The position numbers and the translations under genes are program-made. This document shows, one piece after another, positions 17,102-26,078 of a stretch of 64,000 nucleotides of DNA. Each line of letters begins with the position of its first letter. The stretch's first letter is position 1. The DNA comes from JBGAPH01 sp046349955 (GTDB lineage Bacteria; Planctomycetota; Planctomycetia; Pirellulales; JBGAPH01), in contig JAXMBI010000021.1 in the NCBI GenBank assembly GCA_046349955.1, forward strand, positions 76,915 to 140,914. The letters run 5' to 3'. The notes under the pieces were generated by a model that had not been told where the DNA came from, did no database searches, and was given only the letters and a program-made list of their open reading frames with translations.

Positions 17102-17138
17102 AGGCGACGGAACCCTTGGTAATTGAGGGGCGAAGCCC

Positions 17139-17738
17139 ATGAATCCTGCGGACCAAACGGCCATCGAATCGGTCTTTCGCCTCGTGAACCGCGAGGTCTG
17201 GATCGTCACCGCCGGGCACGAGGAGCACCGCGGCGGCTTGGTCGCCACCTGGGTGTTGCAGGCCTCGATCGACCCCGAGAGCCCGCTGCTGGTCACCGGC
17301 ATCGCCCCGAACCACTTCACTGCGGAACTCATCCAGCGCTCGCGGTCGTTTGCGGCGCATCTGATTCCGCTCCAACGCATCGACCTGGCCGAGCGGTTCG
17401 GCGTCGGCTCGAGCCGCACGCGCGACAAGTTCTCCGGCTTGGAAGTGCGGAAGGAAAAGACTGGCAGCCCGATTCTGGCCGACGCACTGGCTTGGCTCGA
17501 TTGCCGGCTCGTGGCCGAATACGACGCCGGCGACCGCGTGTATTTCTGGGGCGAAGTGGTCGGCGGGGGGCAAGGGCAGCCGGGGGCGCCCCTCACCGAG
17601 CGCGTGCTTTTCTCCGCGGCCGGCCCGGAACTGCTCCAGCGGCTCTCCTCCGATCGCGGCGCCGACATCGTGGTGCAGCGCCCCTTGCGGCAGAAATGGC
17701 GCGCGGCGGTCGAAACGCCGCAGGTCGCGTCGCTCTAA
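17139..17738 (+). CDS. Flavin reductase-like domain protein
   Basis: This 199-residue protein fits the FMN-binding split-barrel fold of flavin reductases. The N-terminal EVWIVTAGHEEHRGGLVATW is the typical strand-turn-strand with the flavin loop, and SFAAHLIPLQ follows. It probably binds FMN and either reduces it or serves a partner oxygenase. Its stop codon overlaps the convergent MFS gene's stop by four bases (17735-17738). It lies 37 bases after the ArsC-like gene on the same strand, so the two may form a redox operon. Confidence 0.82.
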   Translation: MNPADQTAIESVFRLVNREVWIVTAGHEEHRGGLVATWVLQASIDPESPLLVTGIAPNHFTAELIQRSRSFAAHLIPLQRIDLAERFGVGSSRTRDKFSGLEVRKEKTGSPILADALAWLDCRLVAEYDAGDRVYFWGEVVGGGQGQPGAPLTERVLFSAAGPELLQRLSSDRGADIVVQRPLRQKWRAAVETPQVASL

Positions 17739-19144
17739 GCCTGCCGCGACTGCAGATCGTCCGCTTCGAGCGCGCGCGTGGGGTCGACGAACTGCCAACA
17801 GATCGCCGCGACGAAATACGCCCCGGCGAACGTGAGGAAGCAGAGCGAGTACCCTTGCGCATACGCCGCCACGCGCTCGTGGTCCGGCAAAGCGGCCACC
17901 ACGGTTCCTAAACTCGCGGCGCGGGCGTTCAATGCGGACTCGAGCATCGCGCCGATCGCCCACCCTGCGGTCGCAGCGCCCAGCGTGCCGATCGTGTTCA
18001 TCCAGGCGGCGGCCGTGGCGGCGTAGCGCTGGCCAATGTCTTGGCAGGTGGCCCACGCGGCGGCCAACGTCAGGTCGCCGCAGAACGCAGCCAACGAAAG
18101 CAGCGCGAACAAGGCCGGCGCGCTCGTGGCCCAAGGACATAAGGCGAAGGCCGCAGCGCCAAGCACGAAGGCGCTCGAGGCCAGCCGCCGTCGGGCCTTC
18201 CGTCGATCCCCCCACCGCGCTCCCAGCCGGTCCGTCAATTGGCCGCCGATCAAACAGCCCGCGGCGCCCACCCAGAGCGGCCCTCCTTTATAGAGCGCGC
18301 CGAGCAGGCTGCCGTCGTCGATGGCGTAGAGCTCGCGCATCGCCGCCGGCAGGTAGGTGATGTTGAAGTACCAGCCATAGGTCATGGCGAAGTACATCAG
18401 GCACAACATCCACAGATTGCCGCTCGTGAAAAACGCTCGCCAAGGGAGCGCGTGTGCGGCGTGATGGCTTGGAGGCCGTTCGAGGGACATCGCCGTGTCC
18501 GCAGATGGCCGCGGATGGTCGGCGAACCAAAACGCGAACCCCACAGCCCAGACCAGCCCCACCAGTCCGAAGAGCAGAAACGCCCCGCGCCAGGAAACGA
18601 GCGGCGGCGACAGCGCCGTGCCCGCCACGAGGATCGCCCACACGAGCGGCGTCAGCCCGCCCATCAGCCGCCCCGACATCCACACCACGCCTTGTGCCCG
18701 CCCGCGCTGAGCAACGCCAAACCAGTTGTGGATCGCGCGGGTGATGTTGGGGTACGCTCCGGCTTCCCCCATGCCGAACAAAAACCGCAGGACGACGAGC
18801 ATCGTCAGCCCACCGAGCACAACGCCTCCCACGCGCAGCCCCACGAGCCCGGTGAGCGCAGTGAACACCGACCACCAGAGGACGATTCGTAGGAGCGCCC
18901 GGCGTGGGCCAAAAGCATCCCCGAGCCAACCGCAGGGGATTTCGAACACGGCGTAAGCCAAGGCAAACGCCGTGAAGGCCCACTTGAGGTCGGCTACGCC
19001 CGTCAGGCCGAGCTCGCGCGCCATGAGCGGCGCCGCCGCGCCGAAGCAGGCTCGGTCGAGATAGGTGATCATCGACAGCGTGGCCACGAGCGCGAGCACG
19101 CGCGTCTGGCCGGACGGTTCGTCGTGGGGCATGGTCGACGCCAT
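17735..19144 (-). CDS. MFS transporter, anion:cation symporter type
   Basis: 469 residues with twelve predicted membrane helices. The N-terminal ITYLDRACFGAAAPLM and the loop GWLGDAFGPRRALL are typical of the ACS family of sugar-acid and organic-anion importers. A long central loop near residues 200-215 separates the halves. Specific substrate is unknown. It is the last of a four-gene minus-strand run beginning with the UPF0261 gene; the hydrolase gene ends 26 bases upstream. Confidence 0.87.
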   Translation of the reverse strand: MASTMPHDEPSGQTRVLALVATLSMITYLDRACFGAAAPLMARELGLTGVADLKWAFTAFALAYAVFEIPCGWLGDAFGPRRALLRIVLWWSVFTALTGLVGLRVGGVVLGGLTMLVVLRFLFGMGEAGAYPNITRAIHNWFGVAQRGRAQGVVWMSGRLMGGLTPLVWAILVAGTALSPPLVSWRGAFLLFGLVGLVWAVGFAFWFADHPRPSADTAMSLERPPSHHAAHALPWRAFFTSGNLWMLCLMYFAMTYGWYFNITYLPAAMRELYAIDDGSLLGALYKGGPLWVGAAGCLIGGQLTDRLGARWGDRRKARRRLASSAFVLGAAAFALCPWATSAPALFALLSLAAFCGDLTLAAAWATCQDIGQRYAATAAAWMNTIGTLGAATAGWAIGAMLESALNARAASLGTVVAALPDHERVAAYAQGYSLCFLTFAGAYFVAAICWQFVDPTRALEADDLQSRQA

Positions 19145-19170
19145 CGTTCGCCCGTTACCCCAAGGCTGCT

Positions 19171-20202
19171 CTAGGTCCCGCCATCACGCCCGACGACCAC
19201 GATGTGTTGCCCGCGCAACACCGGCGCCGCCCAGGCTTGAGCCAACACATAGCCGTCGACCCCCGCGGCGGCGGGCCAGGGATCGAGGTCGATGCGGTCG
19301 AAGTCGTGCAACAGCCCCACCACATCGCCCTGCTTCACTTTCGCCCCACACTCGAGCAGCGGCTCGTAGTGCCCCTCGAACGGCGCGACCGTGAAGCACT
19401 CGCGGTCGATCATTTCGAGCTTGCGCTGCGTACCGGCGCGATGATGGGCGATGGGCTCGATGCTCCCGCGCAGTTGCCCTTGGCGGATCGCCGCCGCCAA
19501 CACGCCCTGGCGACCGTAGCGCACGCCTTCGGCCGACACGGCGCGGCCCCAGCCGAGTTCCGTGCCTACGGTGATCTTCCCCAGCCGTTCGGCCTCGCTC
19601 GGCAAGAGCCCCGGCGTGAGATTCTGGTAGATCATCAAGACCGGCGTGCCGAACCAGCGGGCCGTTTGCTCGATTTCTTCCGCGAGGGCCGGATCGTCGA
19701 CGCGGTGATAGTTGGCGCAAGGGGCGAAGCGGGCCACGTCGCCGCCGGAGTGGAGGTCGAGCACCACGTGAACGCGCGGCCACACGTATTCGCGCACGAA
19801 CGCGGCGATCCGGTGCGTGATGCCGGCCAGCGCCGGCGTTGTACCTGCGTTGCTTACGAACGCGCGGTTCAGGTTCACGCGGTCGTCCTGCGTGCTCTCG
19901 CGCGTGCCGGCGCGGAACGCCGCCGGGTTCAGCACGGGAATCAGGATGATGCGCCCCAGCACCTGATCGAGGTGAATCTCCCGCAGCAGGTGCTTGAGCG
20001 CGACCGGCCCCTCATATTCGTTCCCATGGTTCGAACCGAAGGCCACGAGCCCCTTACCCGCTCGCACGTCCGGCCCGACGAAGACCGTAAGCGGGATCAG
20101 ATGGTCGCCCCAAATGCTGTCGTGCTCGAGCGCCACCCAATAGTCGCGGCGGCCGGGCGAATCGAGATCGAGCTGGGCGGGGCGAACGATCGTGCGAGAC
20201 AT
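19171..20202 (-). CDS. Succinylglutamate desuccinylase/aspartoacylase-family zinc hydrolase
   Basis: 343 residues from ATG 20202; the frame is open to 20337, but the extension is low-complexity. The zinc-binding pattern of the family is complete: His59 and Glu62 in SNHGNEYEG, and His151 in DLHSGG. Asn/Arg residues in the RVNLNRAF segment match the substrate pocket of the AstE/AspA group. The C-terminal part (about 260-343) has a biotin-carrier-like or beta-barrel shape. The enzyme cleaves an N-acyl amino acid; which one is not clear. The adjacent anion-type MFS transporter may import its substrate (inference). Confidence 0.85.
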   Translation of the reverse strand: MSRTIVRPAQLDLDSPGRRDYWVALEHDSIWGDHLIPLTVFVGPDVRAGKGLVAFGSNHGNEYEGPVALKHLLREIHLDQVLGRIILIPVLNPAAFRAGTRESTQDDRVNLNRAFVSNAGTTPALAGITHRIAAFVREYVWPRVHVVLDLHSGGDVARFAPCANYHRVDDPALAEEIEQTARWFGTPVLMIYQNLTPGLLPSEAERLGKITVGTELGWGRAVSAEGVRYGRQGVLAAAIRQGQLRGSIEPIAHHRAGTQRKLEMIDRECFTVAPFEGHYEPLLECGAKVKQGDVVGLLHDFDRIDLDPWPAAAGVDGYVLAQAWAAPVLRGQHIVVVGRDGGT

Positions 20203-20370
20203 GGGCGGGCGGAGCGAGTGGGCTGCGGGCTCGAGCGGCGCTGCATCGTAAGCCGCGCGTTCGGACGGAACAAGGGCGCCCGGGCCCGCAGATCGCCGGC
20301 ACTGGGGGCTCGCTTCGCTCGACCCCAGGCAGCCCACGAACGCTCGACAGGCCCTCGCAGAACGGCGTTT

Positions 20371-21291
20371 TCAGAGCGCCCAGTCCGACGCCCGTTTGCG
20401 CAGCGCCTCGCACAGCCTGAGCAGCGCGGCCAGGTCCAATTCTTCGGCCCTTTGGGTCGGATCGAGTTCGCACTCGGCGATCGCCGCGTCCACCTCGGCC
20501 TTCTCGAGCCGATGCTTGTAGGCGCTCTGCGCCACGCTCCGCAAGAACTTCCGCCGATGGAAGAAGATTGCGCGGGCGAAATCGTGGAAGTAACGCAGAT
20601 CCGGAATCTGGGCCCGGCGCTCCGGCTCGAGCACGAGTTGGATGATCGCTGAGGTGACTTTGGGCCGCGGCCAGAACACGTCGGGGGGCATCACCCGCAC
20701 GATCTCGGCCCGGCACTGCGCCTGCACCCACACGCTGAGAGCGCCGTAGTCCTTGGTGGCGGGGCGGGCGACGATGCGGTCGGCCAGCTCTTTTTGAATC
20801 GTGACCGTCATCGAGACCGGCGGCGTTTCGAGGAGCAGCAGGTTCGAGATCAGCGGCGTGGCCACGTTGTACGGCAAGTTCGCGGCCAACTTGAGTTGCC
20901 GATGCGGCGCCGCCTCGAGGGCCCGCTTCACCGCCTCGAGCACCGTGGGGCTGATGTTGTTCTTGTTGCGCAGGGCGTCTTGGTGCAGCAAGGTCACGTT
21001 GTCGAACGACAGCAACTCTTCGCTCGCCATTTGATGTAGATGCCGGTCGATTTCCACGCTGACCACCGCGCCGGCCTCCTCGGCCATCAGCGCGGTGAGC
21101 GAGCCGGTGCCGGTGCCGACCTCGAGCACCACGTCGTCGCGCGTCAGTTGCGCCGACTCGGCCAGCAGCCGCACCAGGTTCAGGTCAATGAGAAAGTTCT
21201 GGCCGTGCCGCGAGTCGGGCCGCAGCCCGCATTCTTCGAAGCGCTTGAGCAGGAACGACAGCGTTTGATTGCGAGAACCGGGAGCTGGCAT
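20371..21291 (-). CDS. rsmA: 16S rRNA dimethyladenosine transferase RsmA
   Basis: 306 residues from ATG 21291. The SAM-binding motif EVGTGTGSLT (57-66) and the adenine-methylation motif NLPY (138-141) are both present, as is the start RHGQNFLID. The enzyme dimethylates two adjacent adenines near the 3' end of 16S rRNA. The family is usually about 270 residues, so this one is slightly long. An upstream in-frame extension translates a repeat and is not coding. Confidence 0.95.
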   Translation of the reverse strand: MPAPGSRNQTLSFLLKRFEECGLRPDSRHGQNFLIDLNLVRLLAESAQLTRDDVVLEVGTGTGSLTALMAEEAGAVVSVEIDRHLHQMASEELLSFDNVTLLHQDALRNKNNISPTVLEAVKRALEAAPHRQLKLAANLPYNVATPLISNLLLLETPPVSMTVTIQKELADRIVARPATKDYGALSVWVQAQCRAEIVRVMPPDVFWPRPKVTSAIIQLVLEPERRAQIPDLRYFHDFARAIFFHRRKFLRSVAQSAYKHRLEKAEVDAAIAECELDPTQRAEELDLAALLRLCEALRKRASDWAL

Positions 21292-21356
21292 GCAGTACGA
21301 AGGGGTGAGACAAGAAACGTGAAGCGACTGACCGCGGCGAGCGAAGCGAAACAGCT

Positions 21357-22583
21357 TCACGGCGAGCGGCCGGCGTAAGCCGGCTGACCCAGCCGCGCGA
21401 GCAGCGCCTCCGCCGCCAAGCGCGCGAACTCGGGATCGTTGATATGACGATCGACCACGGTGCAAGGAACCGTTCCGCAGTGTTCCTGCACGCCTGCGAA
21501 TAGCGCTTGCCGCGCGGCCGGGTCGTCGAACGGCTGCCCCGCCGCGTCCAAGGCGGACACGCCCTGGGCCGGCAGCAGGATTTCGGCCAGATCGCCGGCG
21601 CCCGCCAGCTTGCGGCCAATCTCGGCCCCGAGCGCTGCGTTCTCCTCAGCCGTCGTCCGCATGAGCGTGATCGTGGCGTTGTGCTGGTGGAACTTGCGGT
21701 GGGCGAACTTCTCCGGCACGGTGCTCCGCGGGCCGAAGTTCACCATGTCGAGCGCGCCGACCGAAACCACTTGCGGAATGCGGGCTTGCACCGCCGCCGT
21801 GAGCCGCGTCGGCCCCGCCGAGAGCACGCCCCCCACGAGCTCGTCGGCCAGCTCGGTGGTCGTGATGTCGAGCACGCCCGCGACCAAGCCTTCGGCGATC
21901 AGCGATTCCATGGCCTGGCCGCCGATGCCGGTCGCGTGGAAGACGAGCACCTCATAACCCGCGGCCTCGAGCACGCGGCGGGCCTCGTCGACGCAAGGTG
22001 TGGTGACGCCGAACATCGTGGCGGCCACGAGCGGCTTGTCGTCGCGGCGGGCTTCGATCCGCCGGTGCTGCACGAGCCCGGCCATCGCCGCGGCGGCCGA
22101 CGACAGCACCGTGCGGCTGATGCGGTTCAGCCCGGCGATGTCGACCACGGCGTTGAGCATGAGGATGTCTTTGTCGGCCACGTAGGGCCGCACCTGCCCC
22201 GAGGCGAGCGTGCTGACCATCAGCTTGGGAACGCCCAGCGGCAAGCTGCGCATCGCCGCCGTGCCGATCACGGTTCCCGCCGAGCCCCCAAGGCCCAGCA
22301 CCCCCGTGACCTTGCCCGTAGCGTAGTCGCGGGCGACGAGCGCCGCCGCGGCTGCGGCCGATAAGGCGACTGCGTCGCCGCGCGAGGCCCCCACGTCGAG
22401 CCCGCGCTGCGCTGCCGGCAGCGCTTCGAGCAAAGCACTGCGCGAAATGTCAGCCGCCGTATCACCGAGGCGTCCGCTCACATCGACGAGCACCACAGGA
22501 ACGTCCAACTCGCGTAGCCGATCTCGGACGAACCGGGCTTCCGTCCCCTTGGTGTCGAGCGTGGCCAGCAGATAAACGCTCAT
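21357..22583 (-). CDS. UPF0261/Tm-1-like ATP-binding domain protein
   Basis: 408 residues, full length for UPF0261. The N-terminal Tm-1-like domain begins YLLATLDTKGTEARFVRDRL and holds the GLGGSAGT loop. The C-terminal half contains MFGVTTPCVD and FHATGIGGQAMESL. The family resembles the plant Tm-1 resistance protein; its bacterial function is unknown. The last nine residues (QPAYAGRSP) are encoded entirely by a GGCGAGCGGCCGGCG repeat, and the stop follows directly. It is divergent from the TIM-barrel gene. Confidence 0.87.
   Translation of the reverse strand: MSVYLLATLDTKGTEARFVRDRLRELDVPVVLVDVSGRLGDTAADISRSALLEALPAAQRGLDVGASRGDAVALSAAAAAALVARDYATGKVTGVLGLGGSAGTVIGTAAMRSLPLGVPKLMVSTLASGQVRPYVADKDILMLNAVVDIAGLNRISRTVLSSAAAAMAGLVQHRRIEARRDDKPLVAATMFGVTTPCVDEARRVLEAAGYEVLVFHATGIGGQAMESLIAEGLVAGVLDITTTELADELVGGVLSAGPTRLTAAVQARIPQVVSVGALDMVNFGPRSTVPEKFAHRKFHQHNATITLMRTTAEENAALGAEIGRKLAGAGDLAEILLPAQGVSALDAAGQPFDDPAARQALFAGVQEHCGTVPCTVVDRHINDPEFARLAAEALLARLGQPAYAGRSP
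21361..21388. repeat. GGCGAGCGGCCGGCG repeat inside a coding end
   Basis: This full 28-base unit is read in frame as the C-terminus of the UPF0261 protein; TGA at 21359-21357 lies just outside it. The gene end has apparently been replaced or extended by the repeat. Confidence 0.85.
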
Positions 22584-22723
22584 GGTCAGGCAGTCGACGG
22601 GGGCGCGGCGGGGTGGCCGAGGTCCGCTGGTGTGTTAAGATCGGGTCGGAAACCTAGCATCCTACCAGCTTTCCCTGGCCGCGCAAACTCGCCGGATTTC
22701 ACCACCACGCCCGAGACGCACGC

Positions 22724-23542
22724 ATGGCGGACTTCCTCTACTGCCTGAACACCAGCACCATTCGCCCGGCCAGCTTGCCCGAGAAGATTCGGGCCGCCGG
22801 CGAGGCAGGCTACAGCGCGATCGAGTTGTGGCACGACGACGTCGACGCGTATCTGGCCCAGGGAGGCAGCATCGCCGACCTCCGCAAGATGTTGGCCGAC
22901 TGGGCGCTCTCCGTGCCGTCGATGATCTACCTGGCCGGCTGGTTCGAGACGACCGGGGAGGAGCACCGGCAGAAGCTCGTCGAATGCCGGCGGCGGATGG
23001 ATCAGGCGGCGGAACTGGGCGCGCCGATCTGCGTGGCCGGGCCGCCGGGCGGGAAAGCCGATCTGGCCTTGGGCACGCAGAACTACCGCGAACTGCTGGA
23101 AATTGGCCGCGCCGCAGGCGTGCGCCCCGCGGTCGAATTCCTGGGCTTCGTCGAGGAGTTCAACCGCGTCGAGCCCTGCGTACAACTAGCTCGCGACACG
23201 GGCGACCCTGATGCCTGCGTCGTGATCGATCCGTTTCACCTGTTTCGCGGCGGCAGCGGCATCGAGGCCATGGCCAGTCTGAACCTCGCGCCGCATGAGA
23301 TCGGCATCCTGCACTTCAACGACGCCCCCAGCCATCCGCCGCGGGAACAGCAGCACGACCCCGACCGCGTGCTCCCCGGCGACGGCTGCCTCGACTTACG
23401 CCGCTACGTGCAAATTGCCCGCGTGATTGGTTATCGGGGCGCGCTGTCGCTAGAACTCTTCAACGAAGAGCTGTGGCGGCTGAACCCGCTCGAGGTGGCG
23501 CGGCTGGGCCTCTCGAAGATGCGGGCTGTCGTCGAGGGCTGA
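22724..23542 (+). CDS. Sugar phosphate isomerase/epimerase-like TIM-barrel protein
   Basis: 272 residues with the xylose-isomerase-like TIM-barrel pattern. Metal-ligand candidates are in PAVEFLGF, CVVIDPFHLFRG and ILHFNDAP, and the last strand ends LSLELFNEELW. Such enzymes isomerise or dehydrate sugars or related acids with a divalent metal; the substrate is not clear. The gene starts 140 bases from the divergent UPF0261 gene. It ends at a large inverted repeat. Confidence 0.87.
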   Translation: MADFLYCLNTSTIRPASLPEKIRAAGEAGYSAIELWHDDVDAYLAQGGSIADLRKMLADWALSVPSMIYLAGWFETTGEEHRQKLVECRRRMDQAAELGAPICVAGPPGGKADLALGTQNYRELLEIGRAAGVRPAVEFLGFVEEFNRVEPCVQLARDTGDPDACVVIDPFHLFRGGSGIEAMASLNLAPHEIGILHFNDAPSHPPREQQHDPDRVLPGDGCLDLRRYVQIARVIGYRGALSLELFNEELWRLNPLEVARLGLSKMRAVVEG

Positions 23543-23570
23543 CGCCACGGTCACGGCGGCGCGCGGGTCT

Positions 23571-23616
23571 CCCTCGCTAACGCGGGGCTCAATAGAACCC
23601 GGCGCGTCAGCGAGGG
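23571..23616. terminator. Bidirectional hairpin between convergent genes
   Basis: CCCTCGCTAACGCG at 23571-23584 pairs with CGCGTCAGCGAGGG at 23603-23616, with one mismatch and an 18-base loop. It lies between the convergent TIM-barrel and TadG-like genes. There is no T tract, so it may be a palindromic repeat that also blocks readthrough. Confidence 0.55.
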
Positions 23617-23634
23617 CGGACTCCGCATAACCGC

Positions 23635-24819
23635 TCAGCGCACGAGATACGGCTTCGAGTACACGAACTGACTCGGCGAGCCGCCGGAGGCCGGGATGCC
23701 GCCGCCGGTGACCAGATGCGCCGGTTGAATCGTCACCCGCTTCTGGCTCATGCTGCCGGTGAGCTTGACCTCGAGCACCGACACGCCGACGAACTTGACG
23801 ATCGTGTAGGTGGCGTTGTTGCCAGGCCCCGACACGCTTTCGAAGATCGGAATCATCCGCGGCTGACCAATGATCGAGGCCAATTCGTCCTTGACGCCGG
23901 CGCTGATCCCGGTGTCGCCGTTGAGGGGCAATTTGCCGTTGGCGTCGAACTCGAGTTTGCCGCCGAAATGGGACAGGTCGTCCTGCGACACGCCGTCGGT
24001 GATCTGGCGGGCAATGTCCTTGGTGCTGTTGTTGCTGCCCCCGATGTCCACGGTGCCGCGGTTGCCGGGCGAGCCCGTGCCCTGCGGGAACAGGTTCACC
24101 TCGCGGACGCCGTCGGAGCCTTTGCTCACCGTCCACTCTTTCGTGGACGAGTCCCAGTCGCGCCGCCACTGATCGCTGCCGCCGCCGCCGAGCATATCGT
24201 TCCAAGTGGTGACATCCAGCGCGAAGGGCAACAGGTCAAGGTTGCCCCCGTCAGCCGGGGTGCGGAAACCCTGGAAGCTGCTGGCCACCACGGCGGTGGC
24301 CTGGGCGCGATTGGCCACGCTGTTGAACCCCATCGCGCGGGCAAAGAAGAACGGCACTTCGCCGTTCATGTCGCTGGTCCGGCGCACTCGCACCTGCACC
24401 GCATTCGAGCGACCCAAGCTCCCCAGGTCGATCGGCTGCGCGGGATCGTTCACATTGGACAGGTAGCCGAACACCACGTCCCCGTCGGCGCTGTTGCCGA
24501 AGTTCCAGTCGACGTTCGGCGCCTTGCTGCACACCGGGTTGTAGCCCACGAACTTGGACGCCACGATGCGGGCCCGCGGCAACTCGTTGAGCAGGTTCGG
24601 CGTGGCGCCGAATTCCTTGTCGATGAGTTCCCAGGCCGAAGCGATCGCGGCCGAATCGGCCGCCCGCTGCAGTTCGGCGCTCGAAACGTAGACGTAGCCC
24701 AGGTCCACGGCAAAAGCCATCAGCGCCATCAAGCAGATCATCATGAAGGCGGTGAGCACGAGCACGTTGCCGCGGCGATCGCGCGGGCGACGGACCTGAA
24801 GTGAAAGCATCGAACTCAT
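23635..24819 (-). CDS. TadG-like Flp pilus-assembly/secreted protein
   Basis: 394 residues. The N-terminus RRGNVLVLTAFMMICLMALM followed by AVDLGYVYVSSAELQRAADSAA is the TadE/TadG-type anchor (about 15-60). The rest is beta-rich and extracytoplasmic and includes WNDMLGGGGSD. TadG-like proteins belong to tight-adherence pilus systems, but no other tad gene is here, and planctomycetes often carry isolated copies. The next gene downstream on the same strand starts in another operon; the one upstream in sequence (24883-25539) precedes it in transcription by 63 bases. Confidence 0.82.
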   Translation of the reverse strand: MSSMLSLQVRRPRDRRGNVLVLTAFMMICLMALMAFAVDLGYVYVSSAELQRAADSAAIASAWELIDKEFGATPNLLNELPRARIVASKFVGYNPVCSKAPNVDWNFGNSADGDVVFGYLSNVNDPAQPIDLGSLGRSNAVQVRVRRTSDMNGEVPFFFARAMGFNSVANRAQATAVVASSFQGFRTPADGGNLDLLPFALDVTTWNDMLGGGGSDQWRRDWDSSTKEWTVSKGSDGVREVNLFPQGTGSPGNRGTVDIGGSNNSTKDIARQITDGVSQDDLSHFGGKLEFDANGKLPLNGDTGISAGVKDELASIIGQPRMIPIFESVSGPGNNATYTIVKFVGVSVLEVKLTGSMSQKRVTIQPAHLVTGGGIPASGGSPSQFVYSKPYLVR

Positions 24820-24882
24820 GTGAAAAAGCTCCCCTGGCGGTGCTGCCCCCGTCTCAGGTGAATGGTTCAGGATCGAATCGGC

Positions 24883-25539
24883 CTACGGCGCGAGTTGCAC
24901 GGAGCGCGGGGTGTCGTCTTCGGCGATCAGGCCTTGCGACGAATAGAGCCGCACGCGTTTGAGCGTGAACGACTGCACTCGCTTGGCGCCGTAGGAAACA
25001 CCCGAACGGCTGACCGAGAAATCGGGCGAGTAGCCGTTGAGATCGTCGGCGCCTTGTCCGCCGTCGACGGCCAAGGAGCCGTCGGGAGCGAACTCGCCCC
25101 AGGTGCCCGAGTTGCCGTTGAGCACGCGGAACTTGAGGCCGCAGTGCTGCGCCGTCATTTCCTGGGTCCAAGTGATGACCTCGCCCACCTGGCCAAGCAG
25201 TTCCGAACGCTCGTCGTCTTTGTAGCCGAGCAGTTCATCTCCGCTCCACACCTGAAGCTGCAAACCGCCGGATTGATAGCTGGGCAGGTTTTGGTGGTTG
25301 ATCTCGAGCAGCGCATACACGCCGTCGTCTACCGGGCGAGGCGCCATGGCGCAAACCACTTGCGGCGCTTCGCGGAGCGTGTCGGCGTCGCCGATCACCA
25401 GCTCCCAATCTTCTTGCACCTTCACCACATCGGGCGGGCCGTCGGCCCGTGCGGGCCACAAGCCCAGAGTCGAGGCGAGCGGAAAGCCCAGCAACAGGGT
25501 TGCGACGGCCGAGCGCGCAGGCAGGCGAAACGTGCGCAT
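24883..25539 (-). CDS. Secreted protein of unknown function
   Basis: 218 residues from ATG 25539, with GGAGG eight bases upstream; an in-frame extension to 25680 is not supported. A signal peptide ends near PARA (residues 1-31). The mature part is polar, Trp-poor and beta-rich (EDWELVIGDAD, LQLQVWSGDELLGYKDDE). It contains no membrane segment. I recognise no family. Its close spacing to the TadG-like gene suggests that both are exported together, possibly as surface components. Confidence 0.7.
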   Translation of the reverse strand: MRTFRLPARSAVATLLLGFPLASTLGLWPARADGPPDVVKVQEDWELVIGDADTLREAPQVVCAMAPRPVDDGVYALLEINHQNLPSYQSGGLQLQVWSGDELLGYKDDERSELLGQVGEVITWTQEMTAQHCGLKFRVLNGNSGTWGEFAPDGSLAVDGGQGADDLNGYSPDFSVSRSGVSYGAKRVQSFTLKRVRLYSSQGLIAEDDTPRSVQLAP

Positions 25540-25799
25540 AGAACGAACCTCCACATGTCTAGTGACCTCGAGGGTCGCGGCCGGCGCGAGAGGAGGACGC
25601 CGGTCGTGGCGGTCGAAGAGAGTCGGAACAGGCGATGAGTGGTCCCCAGGGCCAGCGAGCGACTGCCGACCGCGGGGCATCGAAACCCTAGGTCAAACCC
25701 GCAGGGGGGGCAAGTCTCCGCGGAGCTTTCGGGCAGGCGCGCGGCCTTGGCGCGCCGGTCGCACCAACCGTGCGGGGCAGGACTAGCCCCAGGGCCTGA

Positions 25800-25943
25800 T
25801 GGATCCGTCTCGGGGCGTTGATTCGGGTTTCTGGCGAGGGGCTACAGCAGGGGAGACACGGGTCGGACTGGGGCGACGGTGGATCAATCTGATCTGCGTG
25901 GGTTGGTTGCCACAGGACAGGATGCGTCGCGGGGTTGTCTCGC
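25800..25943 (+). repeat. Dispersed ~150-base repeat, copy A
   Basis: This 144-base segment is closely similar to the reverse complement of 60459-60614. The last 70 or so bases (from GGCGACGGTGGATCAATCTG) are almost identical. One strand reads RRWINLICVGWLPQD, the other ends VATNPRRSD. It lies in a 520-base gap (25540-26062) with no gene that I can support. Confidence 0.8.
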
Positions 25944-26057
25944 GCTGCCAACGAGCGCGCTTCGCTCAGGCCGGAATTGGCCACCGCGATCACGATCATC
26001 TCCGTGCGGACATCCACCCACGCCAGACGTGAGCGACTGGTCCCACCATTCTGTCTG

Positions 26058-26078
26058 CCCTCTCACGGAGGAAGAGGG
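26058..26078. repeat. Degenerate CCCTCTC palindrome at the permease 3' end
   Basis: CCCTCTC (26058-26064) pairs imperfectly with GAAGAGGG (26071-26078). It supplies the stop codon and the last codons (PLPP) of the permease gene. Confidence 0.6.

Noticed and set aside
23635..24819. A complete tight-adherence (Tad) pilus locus around the TadG-like gene
   Set aside because: No TadA ATPase, prepilin, secretin or peptidase gene lies nearby.
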